This document shows positions 22,799 through 33,365 of a stretch of DNA of 64,000 nt, in pieces (within the stretch, counting starts at the first letter, position 1; each line of letters starts with the position of its first letter). The stretch spans positions 257,595,533 through 257,659,532 of the forward strand of contig NC_081410.1 of assembly GCF_030272615.1 (NCBI RefSeq), in the 5' to 3' direction. The DNA comes from Cryptomeria japonica (taxonomy: Eukaryota > Streptophyta > Pinopsida > Cupressales > Cupressaceae). The translations under genes and the position numbers were made by a program. The notes below the pieces were generated by a model. It saw only the letters and a program-made list of their open reading frames with translations. It ran no database searches and had not been told where the DNA came from.

Positions 22799-23400
22799 TT
22801 CCTCATTCCTTATCATACATCTATTTCCTTTCTCACTTCTTCAAAATTGGATAATATGTTAGCATATCTTTGTTAGAGGAAATGGAATTAAATGATGTTT
22901 TGTTTAATCTATATTGCTTTGTTCCTAACAAGCGTGTTTCTTTACTTTATGATTTGTCTTGAATTCATTTTATGTAAATTGCAAAAGATTTACATTTTTC
23001 ATTATGTTGGCATATTATACAATATCTTTCTGTGTTAAGTTGAATCGTGTCATGTTGTGTTTAAATTCAAATTAAATCACATTAGTTATATGATTCTTAG
23101 GCTTAACACATATTTTCTTCCCTATCATCAATGTAGTACTTGATCAAAGATTTTAATTAAGTCACACATGTATCAATTTAATCATGGAGCATTGAGAAAT
23201 CAATCACATGGAAATTAAATTCGGAACATACATGTACATCTACCAAATGTATTAACTTTAATCAAAATACCCATTGTTTTTAGACAGTAAAGATAACATG
23301 TTTGAGACAAAGAAGCATGTATATATATATGTGTGTGTGGATCAATATACAAAGGTAGGTCACTACACATCCAAAATGTGACCTACCCTACATCATAAGA
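22799..23400. other. AT-rich gap between pol and antisense PMD gene
   Basis: I see no coding domain. It is AT-rich with a short (at)n(gt)n microsatellite at about 23325-23338. It would hold the 3' ends of the converging pol and PMD transcripts. No clear terminator can be named. Confidence 0.6.
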
Positions 23401-25756
23401 TCATCTCCTATCCCTAGGGCTGGTGGCTGGAGAGTGATGACTAGATGCTCCCTCCTGATCCGGCCGTGCAGGTGGACCCATAGGGGTATACCGTGATATA
23501 GATCGTGAGTGGCTCCAAGAGGAACTCCTACGATCCCTATCCATAAGGATTGCACGATACGAGGTAGCCTCGGCCTGAGCTGCTGCTAGATCACGCTATG
23601 CCCGCTGAAGGTCCTCTGATAGAGCCCGCTCTCTCTCCCTCCATATCTCTACCTGTACTCGAAATGGGGAAAACAAATCATCATGCCGACCCGCGTTCCC
23701 TTGAGGTCTATAAGCAACCTATGAGGAACTAGGGATCTATGCCATCGTGGAGATATCTGTCACTGCTTGCTGGATCAGAGAACGCCACTCCTGCACATTA
23801 GCTATAGCAGTAGAACAAGACATGTATTAGTACCATTTTATATCATCAAAACATCAATCAATATAAACCTACTATACCTGGATCTCCCTCACGCTAGTAG
23901 GGATTGTATAGGTCTCTGTATCGCCTCGTGTTCCCCCTTTGGGGGAATAAGAGGAGGATCCAGGGCTATGGTATCATCTCCTGAATGGTGGGGAGTGGCA
24001 TCTGACCCCTCCTCATCATCTCTATCCTCATCCTCGTTCTCCTCATCTCTATCTATGTCATCATCCTCCTCCTCCTCGGCACTAGGCTGATCCCCTATGG
24101 GTGGATCAGGATCTCCTACTTCCTCATGACCCTCTCCCTCCTCTGGCTCCTCTGACTTGGATCCCTGATCCTCATCTCAGTCTCCATGTCTCCATGGGCC
24201 TGGATGGCCTGTCGGGTGATCTGGTGGAAAGATAGGCCCTGGGTATGATCTCATAAACCATGAGAGATACCTGCGCTGTGCCCTGGGGTCTACAGCATAA
24301 TCAGTGACCACATCCTGGTCAGACCCCTCTATATCTATGATCTCGATATCATCTATCATAGGTCTCGCTATCGCTCTAGGTCTAGGAAGGACTCATGAGT
24401 GTCGAGTGTAGATGGGCACATCAGCTGGAACACACTGCTCTAGCCCAAACTACCTCCATACTCGGTCAAAGTAGAATGGGACTATGATGTGTGGATATCG
24501 CCCTCTCAGTAGGCAGTTCCTCTGTAAGCATGCTAACTGTCTCTCCATCCCATCCCATCTGTGCATCCGCAGTTATGGTCTCCATACAGTCACCTCAGGT
24601 GTCAATCTGTCAAATGTCACTCTCCAATATAGTAGATCTCCAAATCTCCACTCGCTGGTAAGTGGATAAGCAAATACCCTAGGTCGCTCACTAGCCGCAC
24701 TCATCGGATAGCCGACAGGCCTAGTGCATGTAAAGTGCTCAAATATCCACACCTGCAGAAGTGTGCATGTCATCAAGCTGCAACCCTGTCCGAAAATATA
24801 CTCCTCAAGGTCGTGATAGAGATGTGCAAGCATACTCTGACCCCAGGCGTATACTCTCCTATGTCTCTCCATAGCCCTGATGCACCATGTGAGACCCCCA
24901 TGCATGTGCATACCTCGCCCATTAGGGCAGATGGCTAGTGCAATGATGGCTATCATAAGATGTCTCATAAGGGGCACCTCTCCTGTAGGATGTAAGAGCC
25001 AGCTGACCATGATACGACCTCTCGTCTCACTCGGCATGACTCTCCCTATGCAATATACCTGCTCCCTCTGATGATCCTCTAGTGACCGATCGGTTGCATA
25101 TGTCACGGTAGCTCCTCTAATCGGTAGGCGAAGAATGCGGTACACATCCTCAAGTGTCATTGTCATCTCCCCTACTGGAAGCTGGAACGTGCATGTGTCA
25201 GGATCCCATCGCTCCACGAGTGCCATTAGCATCGCGGGATGAAATCGAATGGCCGACATAAGAATCATAGACCACAAACCTACTATAGACAATGTATCTC
25301 TCTCTGCCTGAGTAAGCCGGGGAATCTGATCTTGCGAACTGTGAAGAATCTGCCCCGCCGTATGCTCTCTCATGTATGGGAGACCCTGCAACACAAAAAC
25401 ATAACTATAATCAGTACTCAATCATCAAAATCATTCATGCAAACTGTCGAACATCGTATGCTAACCCTGACATCTCTCGCCAAGTCCTGATTGGGACCAT
25501 GGCGCCCTGTCAGGGACCATGGCGCCCTGAAGGGACCATGGCACCCTGAGGGGACCATGGCACCCCACAGGGACCATGGTGCCCTGGGTGGGACCCAGGG
25601 TCAGATTCCAGGGCCCGCAAATGATCACAGAAAGTCGAATGCAGAAAATCAAAAGTCAACGTTCAGTCAACTCACCTCGTCCAGTGGCTCGTCATCGATC
25701 ACGGCCTGTCGCAGGATCTCAATCCTCATGGGACGCTCCGATCATCGTGAAGGCAT
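23401..25756 (-). pseudogene. Plant mobile domain (PMD, MAIN-like) gene, antisense in Gypsy-E, three exons
   Basis: Exon 1 is 25756-25676 (or from the in-frame ATG at 25729), with donor GAG|GTGAGT. Exon 2 is 25385-23878, acceptor TTGCAG|GGT and donor CAG|GTATAG. Exon 3 is 23790-23401, acceptor GTGCAG|GAG. PMD hallmarks lie at about 25110-25211: LVERWDPDTCTFQLPVGE then MTLEDVYRILRLPIRG. Further motifs are SWLLHPTGEVPLMRHLM and VTVWRP, then RMHRWDGMER after a stop. Next comes an acidic stretch (23980-24180, EEEEDDDID) and, in exon 3, a charged helix (EIWRERERALSEDLQRA) and an Arg/Ser segment. Stops occur in exon 1, at 24575, 24452, 24395 and 24179, and three times in exon 3; one base is missing in a C5A3G5 run near 23940. 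PMD proteins MAIN/MAIL1 act in silencing and development; the function here is unknown. Confidence 0.82.
25493..25588. repeat. GC-rich minisatellite in PMD intron 1
   Basis: There are five units of 19-20 bp, each beginning GGGACCATGG then CGCCCTG, CACCCTG, CACCCCA or TGCCCTG. The units are nearly perfect. The same box occurs singly in the Gypsy-E LTRs and twice in solo LTR-L. Confidence 0.9.
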
Positions 25757-25837
25757 GATGATGGCTATATGGGCTCCGCTGCAATAAACAATATTCAGAA
25801 ATCAACAAAGTGACAAATGCAAATGTCACTTTCAAGG

Positions 25838-25843
25838 TATATA
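25838..25843 (-). promoter_or_regulatory. Candidate TATA box of the antisense PMD gene
   Basis: Tatata (palindromic) lies 82 bases upstream of the exon 1 ATG at 25756 on the minus strand. The position fits a plant core promoter, but in AT-rich DNA chance occurrence is likely enough to keep confidence low. Confidence 0.3.
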
Positions 25844-26337
25844 CTTTCATTCCTTTACCTTTACTTTCAAAACCCTAATTTTCCTCTATCACTCATTTCA
25901 TCATAACTTGAGTTTGGGAGATGCGATTTTCAAACCATTTGTTGCGTAGGAATCGTATTTTCATTCCCCTACTCTCAGGATGTTCCAAAAAGTGCTCTGA
26001 TGAAGCCTTTTTAGTGAACATCCCTCATCAATACTCTCTTACACAATTTGTCATAAGTAAACATGCTACCCTGTTTCACCTCCCTAATAAGCAAGTCGAA
26101 ACAGGGGGGGGCATATAGCTACTCACAAATTTCATCACTTTCCTTAGTAAGCATTAGGTGATTTTGTGATCTAACGTGTGTTTTGTAGGGTGCGGTTCCT
26201 AACTGTGTACTACAGATACCGCTGGGGGCTTCGTCCGACAACTTATGGATATATCCTTTTTCAAATGATGTTTACTTTCTATACTTTAGCTTGCATATGC
26301 ACGTAGTACTCATATGACCGCTAAAGTGGGGGCTAAA
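25844..26337. other. Non-coding region upstream of PMD gene, ending in polypurine tract
   Basis: I see no coding domain. It would contain the upstream promoter of the antisense gene. The last bases before the 3' LTR, ctaaagtgggggctaaa (26321-26337), are the polypurine tract of Gypsy-E. A run of eight G at about 26104 is isolated. Confidence 0.65.
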
Positions 26338-27999
26338 TGTAGCATCATAAATTGTATGCACTTGCTAGGGTGGTACAATTTCACACCTAGTTTAGCACCC
26401 GCCTTGGTGCATTTTACATTTTGCATTGCATTTCTCCTTTAGCACTTAATTAATCAAATTAATTAGGTCTAAGGTCCTATTTCATCATCCTTCACATCAT
26501 AAAGTCAGGCCCTTTCATTAAAGTGTGCCCCTTTTCATTTTATTCCTCCAATACATCATCTAATCAAAAACCCTAATTAGGCCTTCTTTTGAACTTGGGG
26601 GCTTGATTTCGGGGGTCAAAAAATCTCGAAATCACCTGTAACTTCGGGATTCTCTCTAAAATCATCATATCTGACGACCCTGAAAATTTGGTGAAAAGTT
26701 GTCAGGACCATGGCGCCCGGAGTGCACACGGTCCAGGACATTTTTCCCAAAATTTTAGGAGCACGATCCAATCATAAAATAAAGCTTAACCCCAAGAAAT
26801 TGGTGGGATATTCAATCTCTAGGTCGGCCAAAAGTTGGAATTAAGACCTAGGGTTTCATACATAAGAGCTCTCTTTCTTCATTGGAAAGGATCCGAATTT
26901 TGTTTTCAGGAACCTCATATGCAGCGAAAGAGCAGATCTTTGAAGACTTCAACAACTCCCAACATTCATCCTCCAAGCATTTATCAAATCCATTCATTCA
27001 CTTAGGGCTTTGAAGGCATTGAAGAGCAATAAGGGATCACCGACTGAAGATTGGCTTGTACCCCTCCCTTGGGGTTGGGTATGATTTCATGTTGTTTTCA
27101 TGTCTTTGCATAAGCCTCATTATGTCACTTACATTCATGCTTTAGATCACTTGGCATCTTGATTTGGAGCATTTACATTATCATTTACAAGCAATTAGGG
27201 TTTACTTTCTAGGTTGCTCTAGTTTGCATACTTGCATTTTAGATCTTGCACACACACAAGGTCTGCACACACAATACATTTACAATACAACTTGGCTATT
27301 CATGGAGGTGGAAATCACTGAAGCGGGGGTTTGACTAAGGAAAAACCCTATATAGCCACCCACCATACCCTTTTCAAATACAAGTGCAGGTTTCGGGACT
27401 CGGACGACACCGCAGGTTGTAGATCTGAGAAAAGCAGGTCGAGACAGCACTCCACACCAAATTGCAGAGCAAAAGACCAGGACAGGGGCATGGGGCACCC
27501 TGGTCCTACCAGGATAGGGGTGCTGGGCACCCTGGTCCCTGGGACAGAGGCGCTAGGTGCCTTGGTCCTCCTGACAGACAGCATTTCCAATAGTTTTCCA
27601 AAGTGCAAAACGGCAGTTTCAGGTGCAGTTTCTGGGACAGAATTAGGACAGTGGCGCCCGTGCCCCCGTCCTGAACATTTTCAATCAAATTTTGACTCCG
27701 GGTATGCATCTGCATTCTTGTCTTGTCCTTGTGTTTGCAGATTTCCATTGTTTAAGTTCAATTCTGCAATCTTGTTATTAGTTCATACATGCATTTTGGG
27801 ATTAGGACTTGAACTCACATCATTTTATCTTTCAATTTCAACAAAGGAATAGAAATCCTAATAGGTAGCCCGTGGCTCTCTCTTTCACAAAAAGAAGTAG
27901 CCAATTGTGTGATACCTCTAGGCTCTTTCGTATTTCGTAATGTGTGTCAAAAGGTAGGATTAGGGCATGTTAACCTAGTCTTGCTTTTTCCCCCACACA
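26338..27999 (+). repeat. 3' LTR of Gypsy-E
   Basis: It is 1662 bp, tgtagcatcataaattg to cccccacaca. It pairs with 15458-17083. Many differences are C/T or G/A, for example gcgtcg versus gcatca in the first ten bases and ggcgcc versus ggcacc in the GC cluster (27476-27570), the direction expected for methyl-C decay in each copy. Confidence 0.9.
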
Positions 28000-28043
28000 G
28001 CATGATCAGAGGAAGAGGAACTATATCATTGGATGGTAAGAAT

Positions 28044-30695
28044 TGTTGAACACAAGATTCCACTGAGAGGTGGGGGTGAATCAATGGTTTCCAAACTTTA
28101 ACCTTTTAATCCTAAGTGTGTGGGTACCGGTTAACAGATCTAATCACTAAGTAAACATACTAATGAGATAGGAGGGTGACACAAATGCAACCACACACAA
28201 AAGAAACATCACATAAAACTGGATGTACAAGGAAAACCCAACATGGGAAAAACCTCGATGAGAAATGTTGCTGGAGTCTACTGCTCCAATCCAACCTCAC
28301 AATAAACACACTGGTTACAACATTTAGGGCACCAACCAAAGAAGCACTACCCCTGCTTTTAGGGCACCAACCCAAGGAGCACCAACGCAAGGAGCACAAA
28401 CCCTTGCACCAAGCTCCAACTCAGTGATCTACAATGAAAATTATCAAATACAAAAGCAATAATCTGATTACAAGTGAATCTTGTAACCACTATATACACT
28501 TCACCCTGCCGATTTCACTTCTCCTCTACCTTACCGGTTGACTTCTCCTCTTTCTTCTATCACTCTGCCTCTATTGTATTCTCAGCTAGTTTTTTGTCCT
28601 CTCCTTTTTTCTTCTCACTTTCTCTGTCTGCTTACATTCACCTACTGCTACAAATACACCGGTTTAGACTATCAGTTGTCTGTCTCTGTAACTAGTCATT
28701 GGCTCCCTATTCTCTCTGTCTCTTCTCCTTCTGCTCTGCTTATGGTCTGTCGGCTCTCTTCCAAAACTCACTCTCCACCACTTCACTCTCAACAACCTTC
28801 CTACTAGTTCTACCACCACTATTTGTCTTCACTAATGCACACTTGCAGTTTTACCGGTTAAACCCTTGTTAAACCTTCTCACTGGTTATGTCTCTTCTAC
28901 ACTCAGACGCTTCAATGTTTAATAGTCAAGTAATCTGACTGATCAATCCTTTTCTTTCACACCCTCTCACTTGACTGACATCATCAATCATCATCAGTCT
29001 TTGATCAAAAAATATATAACAAAGCTTTCCCACTAAAATGTGAGTTTGAACTATGGTGTGCTAGGGTTTCCACCATGCATAGAATCCACATCAAATCTCT
29101 TCTCTGATCATCATGAAATATCATATCCAATCAGTTCTCATCTCCTTGATTGATGATCTACAGCTCATCAATCAACACCACCATTATCTTTACCTTCCAA
29201 TGCACGTCTTCCATTTTTAGCCATCTATAGCATGATTTTTGGCTGTGTCTTGTCAATCACCATGCATGATGCGGTTTCCTTCACCCACTTTGATCTACTA
29301 GATCATTTTATCCTAGATCTTTGTTGTTTGCTTGATCTTGAACCACAAACCTCTGCAATCATCCCTCGAGCTTCGCAGTCACCGTTACATAATGGACCAA
29401 CCTCCAACTACCTCACCGATAGGCACTTTATCGACCTCTGCATGCTTGCCACTTCAACTCCACATGGCATCTCTATTGGTATTAGTTATCTTAGACCTTT
29501 GTGTCAGTTCAGACAGGATCACTGACCAAAGACATAACCGGTGCACACCTACTAGTCAGCTAACCCTACTGACACATCTCACCTTACTGGTTGACCTTCT
29601 TGCCATCACCTTCTTTGTCTTGTCAGTGTATCACATTTATTGGTCATCAACCTCACTAACTAGAAGTAGATATCCATGGTGAGTCATTATGTACCTTACC
29701 ATTTGATTAGGAGCACTCCACTTTGCCTCTTGGCTCTTTGTTGTATACCGGTAACCACCTTGTTTATCGGTTGACATGTTTCTTCCTTCATACCGGTAAT
29801 GTGCATAATGTCTTCATGCCATCCATCTCCAACTATTATGCATCCATGGCAACACCTTTCTCCATTTGCATCTCAGTAACATCATGTGTATAGCTACAGA
29901 GCCTCATCCTCATTTGATCAGTTCTCCTCTCAACCGGTTTGCCAAGGTGGCAAACTCATCATCTCAACTCTTCCTTCTTTGTCCCTATAGCACATCATGC
30001 CTTCTCTGCTGATCCAGTGCTCATCTCTGATCTCAAACTCTAGAGGCTTCCTCATCATCCACATTAGTCATCTAGTCTATGCATCCAATCACGTGCCTTT
30101 GCTTACTTTGAAAATATTATCATGGAGAGTCATGATGTATGCCATGTATGTTGTGGGATAAGCAAGGTATTACCACTTACTGGTGGGAAGAATAGACAAT
30201 TGAACTTCAACTACCAAACATCAGTGGAGGAGGATCTATGTCACCTACTGGTAATAATGTAGCTTCACTGAGGAGAGGATACATCTTCAACTTGACATAT
30301 GTCCTGATAGATTTTCCATATGTCATCTTTTCTCACTGAAGCAACATACTCTTTGTCAACATTCTCTTCAGCTGGTGGGAGTCCTGCTAGTTGACAACAT
30401 ACTAGCATACAGGTTACACTATTGACCCTTCATTAGTCCATACTGCAACAAACTTTACAAGTCATAAGCTTGTCGGTTCATATCACTCACTGGTCTCTTC
30501 TCTCCCAAGCTTGTTCAGTATCAACTGTCCACTCTACCAGTTGATAACATTGACAACTATTCCGGTGAACACCAAAAACACCACAATGTTGGTTGACATC
30601 AATGACAACATATCAACTATTCTCTCATACCGATTGTCTTGCTATACCAATAACATCTTATACCGGTTGACATCAATGACAACACAATGCCAACA
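28044..30695 (-). repeat. Solo LTR-F, copia-type, in Copia-D
   Basis: It is 2652 bp, tgttgaacac to ccaaca, flanked by agaat (28039-28043) and agcat (30696-30700). The right copy restores the Copia-D codons for KHNTDN, so the left copy carries the mutation. Read on the minus strand it opens TGTTGGCATTGTGTTGTCAT and closes with a gattcaccccc block like the other copia LTRs. It has no primer site or coding domain. It contains nine exact ACCGGT sites plus many ACTGGT/ATCGGT variants, and a short repeat of aaggagcacca units near 28320-28405. Confidence 0.82.
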
Positions 30696-30700
30696 AGCAT

Positions 30701-31800
30701 AACACTGATAATTTTTATTATGTTGAAGGTTTAAGGCATAAACTTTTGAGCGTAGGACAGTTGGTGGATAAGAGATTTCAATTATAGTTCAAGGATGGAA
30801 AATGCAAAATCATCAACAGATCTAGATTGGAGATTGCAATCGGTACTCGAACTAAAGGTAACATCTTTCATTTGAACTCTGGTGAGAAGACATGTTTGAT
30901 TGCACAAATTGATGAGAGTTGGCTATGGCCTAAGAGGTTGTGTCATATGAACTTTGATTGCATTGTAAATATTAGTTCAACTAAGGCTATTAGAGATATA
31001 CCTAAGATTGTGAAGCCCTATAATCCGGTATGTAAGGAATGTCAAATGGGAAAGAAGGTAAGAACTTCTTTTAAGAGTATACAAGAAAAATCTAATGATG
31101 TTCTTGATCTTATCCATATTGATTTATGTGGTCCTACTAGAATTAAAAAAATTCAGGGTGATAGATATTTTATGCTTATCATTGATGACTATTCTAGAAT
31201 GATGTGGGTTACTTTTCTAAGGGAGAAATCTGAAGCCTTTCAAAAGTTTAAGATCTTTAAAGCTAAAGTTGAGACAAAGATAGGGTTGAAGATTAAATTC
31301 TTAAAGTCAGATCAGGGTGGTGGATTCAAATTCGGTGAATTTAACAGTTATTGTGAGAAGCATGGGATAAGGAGAAAGTTGTTTGCACCACGGACACCTC
31401 AGCAGAATGGTGTTGTGGAAAGAAAGAACAAAACTATCTTGGATGTCGTTTGTATTGTATCAAGATATCAGAGTGATCCTAGAGAGAATCATGAGAGTGC
31501 GGTGAAAAGGATTTTCAAGTATTTACAAGGAACAACTGAGTATGGTTTGTGGTATCCTAAAGATAATGACTTTACACTATGTGCATATACAGATGCAGAC
31601 TGGGCTGGAGATGTTGATGACTAGAAAAGCACATCTAGTGGAGATTTCCTTCTTGGAAAGAAACTTGTTTCATGGATCAAGAAGAAATAATCATGTACTT
31701 CTTTATCTATTGCTGAAGATGAGTATGTGGTTGCTGCTACTAACTGTACACAAGTTCTATGGATGAAGAAAATGTTGAAGGATATAAGTGTTGGCAAAGG
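30701..31800 (+). pseudogene. Copia-D integrase fused in frame to RT end and RNase H
   Basis: After LTR-F the frame resumes NFYYVEGLRHKLLSVGQLVD, then WLWPKRLCHMNFDCIV, IHIDLCGPTRI, LKSDQGGGFKF and NGVVERKNKTILD. At about 31443 it passes without a stop into VVCIVSRYQSDPRENHESAV, which belongs to the end of RT. About 1.5 kb (integrase C-terminus, linker, most of RT with the catalytic Asp pair) is missing relative to Copia-B. RNase H follows, CAYTDADWAGDVDD, then a stop at 31622, SCTSLSIAEDEYVVAAT and VLWMKKMLKDISV, where Copia-G enters. The joined 265-codon open frame is a deletion product, not a designed fusion. Confidence 0.82.
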
Positions 31801-31805
31801 GAGAT

Positions 31806-33301
31806 TGTTAGCATTTTAATAAGGATATTGAGAAGGTTGTTGATGATTATGAATATAACTGATTAAGAATGTTTACTGTCTTAACAATATTATTTTGTCA
31901 TTGATGTCAAGAAATTGATTTTCTAATTTAGTATGATGTTGCCATATCTTAAGAAGTATGTTTTGAAGAGAATTAAAATGTTGGTAAAAGACATAGAAAG
32001 AATGTGATGAATAAGGGGAGGAATAATTTATTCAATGGGCGACTATTACTGAGTTAGACAATGATGAGATCATGATGTTTAGATTGTTTTGATATCCTAA
32101 TTATGCTATTGTTTGTAAGGTTAATACTATACTATGTTACCGAGCAAGGAACCTAGTCGGTAAACCATAAGGAACCTAGTCAGTAAACCCTAAGGTTATC
32201 GCTATCGATTAATGAAGGTGGAATGTCTATCGAGCGAAGTTTAGTATTTGCTGAGTTGCAACCGAGTAATAACAGAATGCATTGGATGAATACATGCATT
32301 ATTTAATGATGGAAGATGATGAGTTTGATATGATTAAATGATTGATACAATGTGTATGAAGTTTGTTAAGGATCTATGGCATTGAAAGATTAGTAGAAAG
32401 ATCTACAGCTCAAATTGAACCACAATACCCTAGCACAAGTTCCAAGAAATGTATGCAAGTTCCAAGGCAAGGTAAAATGTTTTTAGATTGAAAGGATACA
32501 TTGAACCTAGTCAAGATTAAAGATCTAATGGCTATGATTGATCATGGGAAATGTGATCAAAAAGATTAAGCAGTTACCAAATTGTTCATAAATAAGGAAC
32601 TGTTGATAAACAATGTATGCGGGCAAGTGTAAGCACAAGGATGCTACATAGAGATTACCGAGCTTAGAAGCTTGAAGACCTGTTTGAATAATAGAGTAAG
32701 GAGCCCAGCAAAGGGACAAGACAAGTCCTATGACTAAATTGTATTGAGAAAATAAGAATATGCTTTAGCATTTTAGATGCAAAGTTGCAAACATACTCAT
32801 TACTGTTGTTTATTTGTAAGTGATAGAAAATCTCTTAACCAAGTGGACTTAACAGTCTTATTTGTAAATCCTCTAGCAAGGTGACATTTTGATTGAGTGT
32901 TTGAAACCCTTTAACAAGGTCACCTCTAACAAGGTGAATATCCTAACAGATCTGAGGGAAATCCCTTAACCAGGTCACATCTAGCAATGTGTTTGTAATC
33001 TTTAACAGGATTTGCTTTTAACCGAGCATACCCTAGATGAGTATATTTCTTAGTGGGTCCTAAATCCCATAGTGGTTTTTCCTTATTTGGGTTTCCACGT
33101 TAAATCTAGTGTTATATGTTTTGTGGTGTTATATGTTTATAAGTTTGCATGTTTAACAGTTTTTGGTTATGTTGCTGAAGTATAAGTTACCGAGGTTGAA
33201 TCAGTTGATTTATGGAAGTTTAAGTTTGTATGATTCACCCCCCCCTCTCATCTTGATTGCCTATTAGCATCTATACTTTACATCAAGTATCAGAATTAAC
33301 A
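31806..33301 (+). repeat. 5' LTR of Copia-G
   Basis: It runs from tgttagcattttaataagg to gaattaaca. It contains repeated short blocks near 32820-33010 of the kind caaggtcacctctaacaagg (ctctaacaaggt, cctctagcaaggt, ttaacaaggt), a degenerate internal array. It is preceded by ggcaaagggagat, which resembles this family's own polypurine tract and is not expected outside a 5' LTR. Confidence 0.83.
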
Positions 33302-33303
33302 AT

Positions 33304-33315
33304 TGGTATCAAAGC
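33304..33315 (+). other. Primer binding site, initiator tRNA-Met, one mismatch (Copia-G)
   Basis: TGGTATCAAAGC differs by one G-to-A from the exact TGGTATCAGAGC of the other copia elements. It lies two bases after the LTR. Confidence 0.85.
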
Positions 33316-33365
33316 TTTGGACTCTGGAAGAAAAGTTTAAAGGTACTTGAGGAAAAGATCCAAAG

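Larger units (their letters stand above)
15458..27999 (+). mobile_element. Gypsy-E, Tat-lineage Ty3/gypsy element with antisense PMD gene
   Basis: It is 12.5 kb, bounded by TGTAGC...CACACA LTRs (15458-17083, 26338-27999) and a perfect 5-bp target duplication gcatg (15453-15457, 28000-28004) in the Copia-D protease. The order is LTR, Trp primer site, protease, RT, RNase H, archaeal-type RNase H, integrase, a 0.6 kb AT-rich gap, an antisense plant-mobile-domain gene, polypurine tract, LTR. RT before integrase defines Ty3/gypsy, and the second RNase H defines the Tat clade. LTRs differ mainly by transitions and two short indels. Confidence 0.92.

Noticed and set aside
24573-25421. Taking the PMD gene as a simple single-exon ORF from the ATG at 25421
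   Set aside because: That ATG and the next eleven codons lie in intron sequence; a canonical donor at 25675 and acceptor at 25386 join a better N-terminal exon in phase.
25491-25787. Plus-strand open frame of GPWRP-type repeats
   Set aside because: It is a translation of the 19-20 bp minisatellite in PMD intron 1 on the opposite strand.
27331-27852. 173-codon plus-strand open frame in the Gypsy-E 3' LTR
   Set aside because: The same region of the 5' LTR (16480-16835) does not keep the frame, and it covers the GC repeat cluster; it is LTR sequence.
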